Counted from the first letter of the stretch, positions 49,944 to 64,000 are shown. The stretch: 64,000 nucleotides of DNA from Sphingobium sp. 66-54 (GCA_001899715.1 MKWI01000013.1:1-64000), one strand, 5' to 3'. The notes: generated by a model not told the origin, from the sequence alone. Numbers and translations are program-made.

Positions 49944-52900
49944 TCAATGTGAAATGAGTGCATTGCTACCGTTTGCCCCCGATGCGGCGGGAACCGGCAT
50001 ATCCGTTCCCGCCGTCGCGACGGCAGCCGGCTTGTCCCTGCCGGCGGTTGCGACGGCGTCGGGCGTGGTGCCGTCCGCCCGGACCAGCGGCACCGGCATG
50101 CCACGCGGCAGGACGATGGCGGACCAGCTCGTCTGCGGCACCAGATAGCGCGCCGCGAGCGCCTGAAGCTGGGCGGGCGTCACCTCCAGCAGATCGCGCG
50201 CCAGCGTGGCGGTCGCCGCCAGCCGGCGCGGCTCGGTGGTGTAGCCCTCAAGCTGGCTCATCCAGAAGGCATTGCTGGTGCCGGCGCGGTTGAGGAGCTG
50301 GCGGACCGGCTCGATCTGCCGGTCCAGCTCGTCCTGCGAGACGGGATTGGCGGCAAGATCGGCGGCGATCTCGTTGATGAGCTTGAAGAAATACGGGATG
50401 CGATCCGGCTTGAGCTGGGTCTGCACCACCAGATAGCCGCCGCTCTCCGACGTGTCCGGCCAGATACTCGACGCGGACGGCGTGTAGGCCGCGCCGTCGA
50501 TGGAGCGCAGCTTCTCGAACAGCCGGTCGCTGATGATGCGCGCGAGCATCTCAAGCCGGCGGCTCTCCTGCACGCGGGCGAGGCCGCCGCCGGTCGGCCA
50601 GGCGATCACCGCCGCCGCCTGCTCGGCAGGTCCGCTGTGCGGCAGGAGGATGGGCGAGGAGACGGAGGCCGGGAAACGGAGCGGGATATTCTCGGGTGCG
50701 GGCGGCACGTCCTTGCGCGGCGGCAGCGCGCCGAAGGTGGCGGCAACCGCGTCCACGGCGGCCTCTGCGTCGAGATCGCCGAAAATCTGCACCTCGATGG
50801 GGCCGGCGGCGAGTTGCGGCGCCCACAGCGCCTTGAAGTGCTCCAGCGTCAGCGCGTCGCGGTCCGTTGGGGTGGCGGGGGCGAAGCGGCCGTCGCGATC
50901 GTGCAGCAGCCAGTCGAGATTGCGGTCCAGCGCCTCGGAGGCGGAGCTGGCGACCGGATCGTAGCTCGCCTCCAGCGCCGCGATGGTGCGCTTGAGCGGC
51001 GCCTCGTCCCAACGCGGAAAGGCCAGCTTGGCGGCGAACAGGCGGAGCTGGTCGGCGAAATCCTCCGGCCCGCTCACCGCCGAGAGGGTGAAGGCGTCGT
51101 CGTCGATGCGGAAGTTGAGCGAGAGGCGGCGGCCGTTCATCAGCTCGGTCAACTCGCGCTGGCCGAGATCGCCGACGCCGCTCGCCATCAGCGCGAACGG
51201 GGCGGCCCACAGCGCGTCGTCCTGCCTGGCCGGGAAGCTTTGCCGGCCATGGCCGAAGCGCACGTTGATGCGCACCTTGCCCGGCTCGGCCTTGTTGGCG
51301 AGCAGCAGCAGCTTGACGCCGTTCTCGAAGGTGACGGTCTGGATGCCGAGCACGCCGAGCGCGCGGCGCTCCGTTACCTGGCCCGGCGGCGGCAGCGCGG
51401 GGAGCGAGGCCATGGAGATGCCCGCCACGTTCAGGCGTGCATTGGCGGCGGGCTTGACCGGCGTGCGCAGCGCGGTGGTGAGCCGCGCGAGCGCATTGGG
51501 CTGGGGCGCCCGCAGGCTGAGCAGCGCGCGCACCGCATCGCCGGAGAACAGGCGCTGGGTGGAGGCGAGCAGCTTCTCCGGCGTCATGAATCGCCGCGAG
51601 GAGCGAAAGATATCGAGCTGAACCTGCGGCGAGACCACGGTTTCGCGAATATCCACGGCGGAGACGAGATTCTCCGCCTGGCGCGCGCTCGATTCGATGC
51701 TCGCGCTGGCCGCGAAGGAGGAATAAGCGGTCTCCATATTGGCGAATTCGCGGTCGATATCCGTCTGGCTGGGCGGCGTGCGGCGCGCATCCTCGATGAT
51801 GGCGCGCACCTCGGTCAGCGCCTTCTCCCACGCATTGGCCAAGGGCACGATCGTGACGTAGGTGGCGTTGGCCGAGCGGGCGCTGTTATCCAACGTCACG
51901 CCCGCCTGGAGGAAATCGGCTCCCTGGCTCGCGGCGTCCTCCAGCCGGCGGTTGATGAGTTCGAGCGCGAGCTGGTCGGCGAGCCGCGCTTCGTTGAACG
52001 CCACCGTATCCTCGTTGAACACCCATGGGCGCAGATAAGCGAGGCCGACGCTGAACGGCGTGCTCGGCTCGACCACCACCTTGGCGGCCGGCGCCCTGGG
52101 ATCGGGCTTGCCGAAATCCGGGATGGGCGTGGCCGGTCCGCTTGCCTTCCAGCTCGCGAAATGCGTCTTGAGCTTGGCCTCCAGCACGGCCGGATCCATG
52201 TCGCCGGAGATGGCGATCACCGTGCGATCCGGGCGATACCAGCGATCGTGGAAGGCACGCAGGGCGGCGGGCGTGGCGCCGGTCAGCGTCGCCTCGGTGC
52301 CGATTGGGCTGTGATTGGCGAGGCGCTGGCCGGCGAAATAGAAGCCGCGTATCTCGTCTTCCAGCCGCGCTGTGGGGCTCAGCCCCTCGCGCCGCTCGGC
52401 CATGACGACGGCGCGCTCCGCCTCCACCGCGCTCGGCACGATGTTGGGCTCGGCCAGCATGCCGGCGAGGATCTTGAGGCTCTCGTCGATGCCGGCATCG
52501 CTCGCGCGCGGCAGGTCGAGCGCATAGGTGGTGCCGGTGGGCGTCGTCTGGGCATTGCTGTCGCTGCCAAAGCTGGCGCCGAGCCGCTGCCAGATACGCT
52601 TGGATTCCCCGTCCGGCACCTCGCGCGATCCGCGGAAGGAGAGATGCTCGATGAAATGGGCGAAGCCGGCTTCCTTCGGCTCCTCCATCAGCGAGCCGAC
52701 GTCGACGCGGACGCGGATGGAGACCTGCCCCGCCGGCACCTCGTTGCGGCGGATGGCGTAGCGCAGGCCGTTGTCCAGCACGCCGAAATGCCACGCCATG
52801 TCCATCGGCACGTCGCTCTTCTCGTAGAGCCACGGCCGCTTGGGCGCGGCGGCGGCCGGCACCGCCGGTGGCGCGACGGTGGGGGCTGGCGCGGGAGCGG

Positions 52901-53000
52901 GGGCGGCCGGCTGCGCCTGCGCGGCGAGGGGAAGCGGGGAGAGGAGCGCGGTTGCCAGCGTGGCTGCGATCAACCGCCGGGCGGCCAGAGTGATGGTCAT
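49944..53000 (-). CDS. Exported M16-family zinc peptidase (pitrilysin-like, two-lobed)
   Basis: A 1018-aa protein with a signal peptide and a Pro/Ala linker (residues 1-55). The active N-terminal M16 half has the inverted zinc motif HFIEH at 115-119 and the distal glutamate region VEAERAVVMAERREG. The second, inactive half is typical of clamshell M16 enzymes (VRINVRFGHGRQSF, and IAWPTGGGLARVQESRRLEM). It probably degrades peptides in the periplasm. Confidence 0.9.
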   Translation of the reverse strand: MTITLAARRLIAATLATALLSPLPLAAQAQPAAPAPAPAPTVAPPAVPAAAAPKRPWLYEKSDVPMDMAWHFGVLDNGLRYAIRRNEVPAGQVSIRVRVDVGSLMEEPKEAGFAHFIEHLSFRGSREVPDGESKRIWQRLGASFGSDSNAQTTPTGTTYALDLPRASDAGIDESLKILAGMLAEPNIVPSAVEAERAVVMAERREGLSPTARLEDEIRGFYFAGQRLANHSPIGTEATLTGATPAALRAFHDRWYRPDRTVIAISGDMDPAVLEAKLKTHFASWKASGPATPIPDFGKPDPRAPAAKVVVEPSTPFSVGLAYLRPWVFNEDTVAFNEARLADQLALELINRRLEDAASQGADFLQAGVTLDNSARSANATYVTIVPLANAWEKALTEVRAIIEDARRTPPSQTDIDREFANMETAYSSFAASASIESSARQAENLVSAVDIRETVVSPQVQLDIFRSSRRFMTPEKLLASTQRLFSGDAVRALLSLRAPQPNALARLTTALRTPVKPAANARLNVAGISMASLPALPPPGQVTERRALGVLGIQTVTFENGVKLLLLANKAEPGKVRINVRFGHGRQSFPARQDDALWAAPFALMASGVGDLGQRELTELMNGRRLSLNFRIDDDAFTLSAVSGPEDFADQLRLFAAKLAFPRWDEAPLKRTIAALEASYDPVASSASEALDRNLDWLLHDRDGRFAPATPTDRDALTLEHFKALWAPQLAAGPIEVQIFGDLDAEAAVDAVAATFGALPPRKDVPPAPENIPLRFPASVSSPILLPHSGPAEQAAAVIAWPTGGGLARVQESRRLEMLARIISDRLFEKLRSIDGAAYTPSASSIWPDTSESGGYLVVQTQLKPDRIPYFFKLINEIAADLAANPVSQDELDRQIEPVRQLLNRAGTSNAFWMSQLEGYTTEPRRLAATATLARDLLEVTPAQLQALAARYLVPQTSWSAIVLPRGMPVPLVRADGTTPDAVATAGRDKPAAVATAGTDMPVPAASGANGSNALISH

Positions 53001-53528
53001 GAGGGCAATCTAGGTCCGAAGATAGCGGCCGTCACATGGAAACTTGTCGCATCGTGTCGCCGGCCTGATGGAGCGCATCGGGTGAAGCGAACAGGATGAG
53101 CGGGCGAAACTGAACCGGCCATGAGCGAAGCGGGCGTGCGCGGCGCGTGTGCGTGGCAGGGAGAGTGGGGAGGCGGCGGGCGTGGGGAGGCGGGTCGCCA
53201 TGTTCGCCGATTGCCCGGTGGTGGATGTGACGTTGTGCGTTTCGCTGGCCGGAGTTTGCCGCTGGCGAGCGGGCGGCAGCAGATGTGCTCGATCGCCCTG
53301 GGCTCCTGCTTTCGCAGGAGCACGGCGGTTGCGATTATGGGGTGGCCTCCGGCGCTCTTATTATGTGGGACCTGCCTGCATTGGGCGTCGGGTCGCCCGT
53401 TTTGTGTCATCGGACGGGGTTTTTGCTTCTTTGTCGGCGGAAACCGGGCCGAAACGGAGCGAAATGCGGATTGCTCAAATCTTTGTTTACCACGGCCGTG
53501 TAGAAGGTCGGGATTGGAGGAGACAGGC
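53001..53528. repeat. Intergenic region with one REP-like hairpin
   Basis: No gene is supported. The perfect stem GCTCCTGC/GCAGGAGC with a TTTC loop lies at 53302-53321, the same stem as in the 41.5-kb tandem repeat but with a different loop, followed by the same AC-GG flank. The end holds the ribosome site of the GGDEF gene. Confidence 0.7.
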
Positions 53529-54683
53529 ATGTCCGCGGAAGTGGCATCGGAAGGTTTGGGCGGCAGGCTGGTCAAGCTCGGCCGGATCCTGGGGCTGGCC
53601 GAAGGGCCGCCGGGTATCGAGGAGGATCTGCCCTCCACCGAGCGTGAGACGGACGGCGGGCGCGCCAGCCGCGAGGTGGAGCGGCGCCGGGCGCTTTACG
53701 AGGATGTCGGCCGCTTTCTCTTCGCGCATGATCTGGACCTGACGCCGCTCAATTTCGGCCTCGCGCTCGATTACATCACCGGCAACGATCTGGCGCTCGA
53801 GAAGGCGGTGCGCGCCATCCTCGCCGACAAGGGCCGGCTCAGCAACGGCCTGGCCGAGCAGATCATCGCCAGGCAGCGCTCCGACGAACTGACGCCCGAT
53901 GCGCTCAACGCGATGCTGAATCAGGTGGAAGCCAACCTCAATCAGCTCACCGGTATCGCCGACCAGTCCAGCAATTCCGCCAAGGATTTCGGCGCCGCGT
54001 TGCAGAAGCAGGCGGCGCAGCTCGGCAAGGAGGGCGCCAGCGGCGACGCGCTCGGCAGCCTCATCACACTCACCCGCTCGATGATCGAAAAGACCCGCGA
54101 GGTCGAGCAGCGCATGCGCGAGGGCCAGCGGCAGACGCGGCTGCTCCAGAAGAATCTGGAAAGTGCCCGCCGTGCCGCCGAGCAGGATCATCTGACCGGC
54201 CTGCCCAACCGCCGCTCCTTCGAAGCCACGCTGCGCGAGGAGCGCAAGCTGGCGCAGAGCAATGTCGAGCCGCTCAGCGTCGCCTTCTGCGATATCGACC
54301 ATTTCAAGGTCATCAACGATTCACACGGCCACGATGCCGGCGACCGGGTGCTCAAGTTCGTTGCGGGTCTGCTCGCGCGCATTTCCGGCGACAAATGCCA
54401 TGTCGCACGGCACGGCGGCGAGGAATTCGTGATGCTGTTCCGCGGCATGACGGTGGCCGAGGCGGCGCGCGTCGTCGACGATGCCCGCGCCGACATGGCG
54501 GAACGGAACCTGGTCGACCGCAAGACCGGCGAGCGGATGCAGCAGGTGACGTTCTCGGGCGGGGTGGCGGACGTGTTCGCTTATGCCGAACCGCGCGAGG
54601 CGCTCAAGGCTGCCGACCGGGCGCTCTATCTGGCCAAGGAACATGGCCGCAACCGGGTGTATATCGCGCGCGACAGCGAGTGA
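53529..54683 (+). CDS. Diguanylate cyclase (GGDEF protein)
   Basis: A protein of about 384 aa. The N-terminal 210 residues are helical with a coiled-coil-like stretch before the catalytic part (TREVEQRMREGQRQTRLLQK). The GGDEF domain starts with DHLTGLPNRRSFEATLREER, continues AFCDIDHFKVINDSHGHDAG, and has the active-site RHGGEEFVMLF (GGEEF). It makes cyclic di-GMP. There are no membrane segments, so control is probably through a cytoplasmic partner. The ATG at 53529 has a strong GGAGGAG upstream. Confidence 0.93.
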   Translation: MSAEVASEGLGGRLVKLGRILGLAEGPPGIEEDLPSTERETDGGRASREVERRRALYEDVGRFLFAHDLDLTPLNFGLALDYITGNDLALEKAVRAILADKGRLSNGLAEQIIARQRSDELTPDALNAMLNQVEANLNQLTGIADQSSNSAKDFGAALQKQAAQLGKEGASGDALGSLITLTRSMIEKTREVEQRMREGQRQTRLLQKNLESARRAAEQDHLTGLPNRRSFEATLREERKLAQSNVEPLSVAFCDIDHFKVINDSHGHDAGDRVLKFVAGLLARISGDKCHVARHGGEEFVMLFRGMTVAEAARVVDDARADMAERNLVDRKTGERMQQVTFSGGVADVFAYAEPREALKAADRALYLAKEHGRNRVYIARDSE

Positions 54684-55153
54684 GACCGGCGTGGGGTGGC
54701 TCGCGGCCGGGTGAGAGCCGCGGGATCGTGAGGCCCTCTTCGTTCGCAAATGGAAAAATCCTTCCCAAGCTTGTCCTGGGGAGGGCTGTCCGCAGAATAT
54801 TGGAGAGGCGGCGGCGTAATGCTGAAATCCTCTTCACCGGATTTGCCGGTTTCCTCCCCCGAGCAAGCTCGGGAAGGAATGGGAAACGCCGCTCGGAGCC
54901 CGGCTGCTTCAGGTTGAACCATGGCGTTCTCCTGCGCAGGCAGGAGCCCATGACGTGAAGGAATCGCCCATGCGCCTTGGGCTCCTGCCTGCGCAGGAGC
55001 ACGGACGCACTTTAGGCGCTGTCTGCCTTCATCCCTGACGGCCTGCAAATGCTGGATTTCCGTGACCCCGAGCACAGCGGGCCATGGGCTGCTGAGCACC
55101 GGAAGCGCGCAAATCCGCTATTTTCAGGCGCCAGAACGGAACGGCGAGCTGGC
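54684..55153. repeat. Intergenic region with an inverted pair of REP-like hairpins
   Basis: No gene is supported. Two copies of the hairpin lie in opposite orientation at 54929-54946 (CTCCTGC/GCAGGAG) and 54981-55000 (GCTCCTGC/GCAGGAGC), a BIME-like arrangement. It lies between convergent genes. Confidence 0.7.
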
Positions 55154-55825
55154 CTAGAAATCCGGCTGGTCGTAATATTTGGGGGGCGTCACGATCTCCA
55201 TGCGCTCGGCGAGCAGCGGGCGGAAGGAGGGGCGGGACTTGATGCCGGCATACCAGCGTCTGGTCGGCTTGTGCCCCTCCCAGTCGATGCCGCCGAGATA
55301 GTCCGCGACGGAGAGTTGCGCGGCTGCCGTGATATCCGCGAGGCTCATCGTGCCGCCGGCCAGCCAGCTCCGGTGATCGAGCAGATAATCCATATAATCC
55401 ATATGGGTATTGGCCCGCCGCATCGCCTCGCGCAGCGCGCCGGCGTCGGGTGAGGCGCGCGCGACGATGCGCTTGAGCATCCGCTCGTTGAGCAGCGGCG
55501 CCACCACGTCGCGGTAAAGCACCTGATCGAGCCAGGCGACCAGCCGGCGCACTTCGGCGCGGGCGAGGGCGGAGCCGGCGATGAGCGGGAACTGCTCGAC
55601 CGTTTCTTCGAAATATTCGCAGATCGCCTGACTGTCCGCCAGCGTCGCGCTGCCATCATCGGCGACCAGCACCGGCGTCATCCCGGCCGGATTGAGATCG
55701 AGAAATTCGTCGCGCGCTTCCCAGGGCGATTCGCGGACCAGCTCGTAGGTGATACCCTTCTCCGCCATCAGAAACCGGACTTTGCGGGAGAAGGGGCAGA
55801 GCGGGAATTGATGGAGCAGCCACAT
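55154..55825 (-). CDS. Glutathione S-transferase family protein
   Basis: A protein of about 223 aa. The thioredoxin-fold N-domain has LLHQFPLCPFSRKVRFLMAE with a CPFS motif (Cys in the catalytic region), the cis-Pro segment GMTPVLVADDG and LADSQAICEYFEET. The C-terminal helical domain has WLAGGTMSLADITAAAQLSV. A cysteine there suggests an omega- or beta-like GST with thiol-transfer activity. The start could be 55837 or 55825; neither has a good ribosome site. Confidence 0.85.
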   Translation of the reverse strand: MWLLHQFPLCPFSRKVRFLMAEKGITYELVRESPWEARDEFLDLNPAGMTPVLVADDGSATLADSQAICEYFEETVEQFPLIAGSALARAEVRRLVAWLDQVLYRDVVAPLLNERMLKRIVARASPDAGALREAMRRANTHMDYMDYLLDHRSWLAGGTMSLADITAAAQLSVADYLGGIDWEGHKPTRRWYAGIKSRPSFRPLLAERMEIVTPPKYYDQPDF

Positions 55826-55951
55826 GGCTTTGCGCATAGGCCGGGACGTGCGCGGCGCAAAGCCCCTTCTCGTGCCGGATCTGCGGCCGGGCGGGGCGGT
55901 GGCGCCATGGGAGCGGATGCCTTTGCGCGCAAAATCTGCTACATAGCGGGG

Positions 55952-56428
55952 ATGCAGCCGATCGCTCGTCGCCTGATCGTGGTTGGTGCCGTTATCCTGT
56001 GCGGCGCGGGGGCGGGCGTTGCGCTCGGCGATTTCGTCGCCGGGCCGGGCGGGAGCCGCCTGCCGGGTATGGAGGAGGCGATGGGGCTGGCGGGGGGGCT
56101 GGCAAGCGATCTGGTGACGCCGGCCGATCCGGCAGCGGCGGATGCGTCGTTTGCGGCGCGGTCCGGTCCTGCTTCCTATAGTTGCGAGGGTTGCGACGCC
56201 AAGCTGCACAATGAGGTGGCGCTGGATGACGGCGCGTTTGCCGATGTCGAGCCGCTGCCGCCTTACCAGCCGGAACAGGCGGCGTTGGTCTCGCCCGTTG
56301 CGCCCGCGCCGGCTGCGGCGCCTCGCGTGCAGGTGCCGGCTATTACGCTGCCGATCGTGGGGACGGCGGCGGGGTCTGCGTCGCCGTCGTCATCCGGGGC
56401 GCCGGATGTGTTGCCGCCTGTGCGGTGA
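55952..56428 (+). CDS. Hypothetical exported or membrane-anchored protein
   Basis: A protein of about 158 aa. It has an N-terminal hydrophobic helix (IARRLIVVGAVILCGAGAGV), a central SCEGCDAKLHN motif with a CxxC, and a Pro/Ala-rich C-terminal half. The ATG at 55952 is close to the hydrophobic segment; the frame upstream is unlikely to be coding. The CxxC could bind metal or form a disulfide in the periplasm. I recognise no family. Confidence 0.6.
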   Translation: MQPIARRLIVVGAVILCGAGAGVALGDFVAGPGGSRLPGMEEAMGLAGGLASDLVTPADPAAADASFAARSGPASYSCEGCDAKLHNEVALDDGAFADVEPLPPYQPEQAALVSPVAPAPAAAPRVQVPAITLPIVGTAAGSASPSSSGAPDVLPPVR

Positions 56429-56808
56429 GGCGGTGCGGGTGGAGAGCGAGAGGCTGGCCAAGTGCTGACGTGCCTCGACTTCACTCGACACGAACGGGGG
56501 TGCTCTGTCTATAGATGTCTGCAGCAGCAGGCGCGCCTTGTCGAAGGGTCGTTCGTATTCAGTAAGATTGATTAAAGGAAAAATTGGCCCTTCGACCAGC
56601 TCAAGGTGAACGGTGGGGGCGGTTTTAAAACAGGCCGCATAAAGCGAGACTCTGCCAAGCGAGCCACATTGAAACGAACCGCTGGATGGGTTCGACCGGG
56701 ACCGTTGGCCCTTGTGCTCGGTCGGTTATAGCGCACGCACCATCATGATACTCCCGGCGTCTCTCGCACCGGCCGGACCCGTACGCAGGCCCGGCCGGTG
56801 CCAATTGC
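56429..56808. other. Intergenic stretch with a sphingomonad-type dispersed repeat
   Basis: No gene is supported in 380 bp. CCCTTCGACCAGCTCAAGG near 56592 with a related partial copy (CTTGTCGAAGGG at 56539) forms an inverted arrangement of a repeat common in these genomes. Confidence 0.4.
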
Positions 56809-61321
<4,513 letters not shown>

Positions 61322-61332
<11 letters not shown>

Positions 61333-61933
61333 GGTGCTCTGCTCCCTCCGCTGTCATCAGCGGCAAAATCTTCTCAAGAAATTGTGCGAGTTCTTGCTTC
61401 TGCCGTGCCTGCGCGCGCGTGGTTACGTGCCGCTGCCAGGCCGCGAAATCCGGATCGCCGAGGATCTGGTTGGACTGCCGGGCATATTTGGCACCCACCG
61501 GAGTGCGCAGAAACGCAGCGATCTCGTCGATCTCCGCCGCCGTGAACAAGCGGGCATAAGCGTTGGCAAATGCCGTCATCAATTCAGGGGTCGTTTCCTT
61601 GACGTCCGTCAGGGCGAGCTGGCGCTGCCTGTCGACGAACTCCGCAAATGCAGCCTTGACCTGCGGCTTGCTGTCCAGGGCGGCTTGCAGGCTCGGATCG
61701 CCTTCCATCACCCCGCTCAACATATTGCCCATGAGCGAGTTGACGGCGTTGGCGAAGATGGTTTCCCGCTGCTCGGATGGCAGTACGATCTCGATGAGTT
61801 GCCGTCCTTTTTCCACGGCGACGGGATCGAGTTGCGCGGCGGCTGGCGCGTTCGCGGGCGGGTCGGCGGCAACGGCGGGCGTCATGCCCACCGCGGTCAG
61901 CAGAGCCAGAGCGAAGGTGAAGTGGCGTCTCAT
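61322..61933 (-). CDS. Exported DUF2059 protein between gltD and gltB
   Basis: A 203-aa protein with a signal peptide (HFTFALALLTAVGMTPAVAA) and a DUF2059-type helical domain near residues 90-150 (VDRQRQLALTDVKETTPELM, then YARLFTAAEIDEIAAFLRTP). Its start overlaps the gltD stop and its end overlaps the gltB start by 11 bp. Function of DUF2059 is unknown; a role in nitrogen metabolism is suggested only by position. Confidence 0.85.
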
Positions 61934-63375
61934 GCTGTCACGCCTTCCTTCCTGGCTACCTTGGTCTTGAGGTAAGCCTGCATGTGCCCGGCCACGTCGG
62001 TGCCGTCACGGATCGCCCAGACGACAAGGCTGGCGCCGCGCACGATATCGCCGGCGGCGAACACGCCGTCGATGCTGGTCATCATCGTGCGGTGGTCGAC
62101 GCGCAGCGTGCCCCAGCGGGTGACGGCGAGCGACGGCTCCCTGAACATCGCCGGCAGGTCTTCGGCATCGAAGCCGAGCGCCTTGATGACGAGATCGGCC
62201 GGGGCGTGGGTCTCGCTGTCCGGCTCCGGCTCGGGGGCGCGGCGGCCCGACGCGTCCGGCTGGCCGAGGCGCATGCGGTTGTAGATGACGCCGGTGACGT
62301 GCTCCGTCCCCTCACAGGCGATGGGGCCGGAGAGCCAGACGAACTCGACGCCCTCATCCTCGGCATTCTGCACCTCGCGCGGCGAGCCCGGCATGTTGTC
62401 GCGGTCGCGCCGATAGAGGCAGCGGATGCTCTTCGCGCCCTGACGGAGCGCGGTGCGCACGCAGTCCATGGCGGTATCGCCACCGCCGATCACGATCACG
62501 TCCTTGCCGGTGGCGAGCAGCGAGCCGTCCTCATGCTCGGGCACGGCGTCGCCATAGCCGGCGCGGTTGGAGGCGGTAAGATAATCGAGCGCCTTGACGA
62601 TGCCCGGCGCGCCGACGCCCGGCATCTTGATGTCGCGCGCCTTGTAGACGCCGGTCGCGATCAGCACCGCCGTATGCCGCTCGCGTAGCTCGGCGAAGGT
62701 GGCGTCCCGGCCGACCTCGAAGCCCAGATGGAAGTGGATGCCCGCCTGCACCAGCCGCTCGACCCGGCGGCCGACCACCTCCTTCTCCAGCTTGAAGCCG
62801 GGGATACCGTAGACGAGCAGGCCGCCGGCGCGGTCGTAGCGGTCGTAGACATGCACCTCGTGCCCCTCGCGGCGGAGATATTCGGCGGCGGTGAGGCCCG
62901 CCGGCCCGGCACCGATGACGCCCACGGAAAGCCCCGTTGCCGCGCCGACCTGCACCGGCTCGACCCAGCCCTGCTCCCACGCGGTGTCGGTGATATACTT
63001 CTCGACCGCGCCGATGGTGACGGCGCCGTGGCCGGCCGTCTCGATCACGCAATTGCCCTCGCACAGACGGTCCTGCGGGCAGATGCGGCCGCAGATCTCC
63101 GGCATGGTGGAAGTCATGTTGCTCAGCTCATAGGCCTCGCGCAGCCGGCCCTCGGCGGTGAGCTTGAGCCAGTCGGGAATGTGGTTGTGGACCGGGCAGT
63201 GCACCGAGCAATAGGGCACGCCGCATTGCGAGCAGCGCGCGGCCTGCTCGCGCGCCTTCTCCTCGGCGAAATTGGCCGCGATTTCCGCGAAATCCTGGGT
63301 GCGTTCGTCCGCCGCGCGCTTCTCCGGATAGGATTGCGCGTCCGTCACGAACTTGAGCATCGGATTCTTGGCCAT
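61930..63375 (-). CDS. gltD: Glutamate synthase small subunit
   Basis: A 481-aa NADPH- and FAD-binding subunit. The N-terminal Fe-S region has CSQCGVPYCSVHCPVHNHIP and CGRICPQDRLCEGNC. FAD binding is GVIGAGPAGLTAAEYLRREG and NADPH binding is VIVIGGGDTAMDCVRTALRQ. The C-terminal FAD motif is SIDGVFAAGDIVRGASLVVW. It passes electrons to GltB. The ATG at 63375 (MAKNPMLKF) is the family start. Confidence 0.97.
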   Translation of the reverse strand: MAKNPMLKFVTDAQSYPEKRAADERTQDFAEIAANFAEEKAREQAARCSQCGVPYCSVHCPVHNHIPDWLKLTAEGRLREAYELSNMTSTMPEICGRICPQDRLCEGNCVIETAGHGAVTIGAVEKYITDTAWEQGWVEPVQVGAATGLSVGVIGAGPAGLTAAEYLRREGHEVHVYDRYDRAGGLLVYGIPGFKLEKEVVGRRVERLVQAGIHFHLGFEVGRDATFAELRERHTAVLIATGVYKARDIKMPGVGAPGIVKALDYLTASNRAGYGDAVPEHEDGSLLATGKDVIVIGGGDTAMDCVRTALRQGAKSIRCLYRRDRDNMPGSPREVQNAEDEGVEFVWLSGPIACEGTEHVTGVIYNRMRLGQPDASGRRAPEPEPDSETHAPADLVIKALGFDAEDLPAMFREPSLAVTRWGTLRVDHRTMMTSIDGVFAAGDIVRGASLVVWAIRDGTDVAGHMQAYLKTKVARKEGVTA

Positions 63376-63537
63376 GTGGCAGGCTCCCTTGTCAGCGGGG
63401 AGCGCGGTAGTTTTCCACAGGGCGCGAGTCACGCATTTTCCAACATATATGGCATAATAACTGCCGTATTTTTTGACGGATTTTCGATTTAACCAGCTTT
63501 TCGCTTATCTTCCCTCATAAATAGGACCGTATCGGAC

Positions 63538-64000
63538 TTATCGTGCCAGCAGCCAGATCAACGCTGCCGCCCCGGCGACGATCCGATACCAGGCGAAGGG
63601 GGCGAAGCCGCGACGCGAAACGAAGCCGACGAACAGCTTGATGACGATGATCGCCACAAGGAACGAGACGACGAAGCCGATGGCGATATCGCCCCAGGCG
63701 GTCGCGCCGCTCATCAGCGCGTCGCGGGCCTTGTAGCTCTCCAGCGTGGTCGCCCCGAGCATGGTGGGGATGGCGAGGAAGAAGGAGAATTCCGCCGCCG
63801 TCTTGCGGTCCACGCCGAGCGCGAGCGCGCCCATGATCGTCGCGCCCGAACGGCTGACGCCGGGGATCATCGAGAGGCATTGGAGGATGCCGATGCCGAA
63901 CGCGCGCGAGAAGGGGATGCGATCCACTCCGGAATAGCGGAAGGTGCCGATCAGCCGCTCGATCAGCAGGATGGCGATGCCGCCGAGGATCAGCGCGACG
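63538..64000 (-). CDS. uppP: Undecaprenyl-diphosphatase (5' end outside the window)
   Basis: Only the C-terminal 154 codons are present; the frame stays open to the window edge. The signature is SMIPGVSRSGATIMGALALG, followed by FFLAIPTMLGATTLESYKA and a final membrane helix (AWYRIVAGAAALIWLLAR). It recycles the undecaprenyl carrier for peptidoglycan synthesis and confers bacitracin tolerance. Confidence 0.93.
   Translation of the reverse strand, partial: VALILGGIAILLIERLIGTFRYSGVDRIPFSRAFGIGILQCLSMIPGVSRSGATIMGALALGVDRKTAAEFSFFLAIPTMLGATTLESYKARDALMSGATAWGDIAIGFVVSFLVAIIVIKLFVGFVSRRGFAPFAWYRIVAGAAALIWLLAR

Noticed and set aside
50637..53099. Very long plus-strand open frame (820 codons) opposite the M16 peptidase gene
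   Set aside because: Its product is low-complexity Arg/Gly/Ala-rich without domains; it is the antisense shadow of a high-GC gene.

Overview
The window looks like a high-GC alphaproteobacterial chromosome, most likely a sphingomonad (Sphingomonadales). The evidence is the core gene order on the right (yajC, a fused secDF, corC-ybeY-phoH, miaB, plsC, fur, a Ros/MucR regulator, rimI, tsaB, a NifU-like gene, gltD/gltB, uppP), the large TonB-dependent receptor, and the mobile backbone genes. It splits sharply at a tRNA-Pro(GGG) gene near 34.3 kb.

Left part (1 to about 34.3 kb) is acquired DNA, probably the end of an integrative or mobilizable element inserted at the 3' end of tRNA-Pro. It carries an ArdC-like antirestriction gene with an altered C-terminus, an ECF sigma factor coupled to a degenerate nucleotidyltransferase, and a scar where an IS1182-type transposase is fused to the end of an MNT-HEPN gene. 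Next come a quinate/shikimate catabolic cluster (MFS transporter, TonB receptor, NAD-type quinate/shikimate dehydrogenase, TetR regulator, AroQ, a small protein, bipartite 3-dehydroshikimate dehydratase) and a compact operon panE-like/VOC/maoC/caiB/aroE, divergent from a LysR regulator. An IS630 element follows, then an OLD-family nuclease and a two-gene Hachiman defence system (hamA-hamB). The right end of the element holds a MobF relaxase, a VirD4/TraD coupling protein, a small accessory protein, a plausible oriT, an AlpA-like regulator and two unknown proteins. No integrase, type IV secretion genes or second att copy are visible here, so the element must continue to the left or be decayed.

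The catabolic genes make biochemical sense together. Outer- and inner-membrane uptake feeds a dehydrogenase (quinate to 3-dehydroquinate, shikimate to 3-dehydroshikimate), AroQ dehydrates 3-dehydroquinate, and QuiC forms protocatechuate. Ring cleavage genes are not in the window. Four 16-bp pseudo-palindromes of one pattern (AAC-N3-YNNG-N3-RTY) lie upstream of the transporter, receptor, aroQ and quiC, and probably bind the cluster's TetR protein. The LysR operon combines a CoA-transferase, a hydratase, two dehydrogenase types and a VOC protein; its substrate is not evident.

Right part (34.3 to 64 kb) is core chromosome: Sec export, RNA modification and ribosome maturation, phospholipid acylation, iron regulation, t6A synthesis, Fe-S assembly, an M16 protease, a GGDEF protein, glutamate synthase (gltD - DUF2059 - gltB) and the end of uppP. 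It also has a 2.7-kb insert of small secreted proteins between phoH and miaB, an 84-bp tandem repeat, and a dispersed REP-like hairpin at several intergenic sites.
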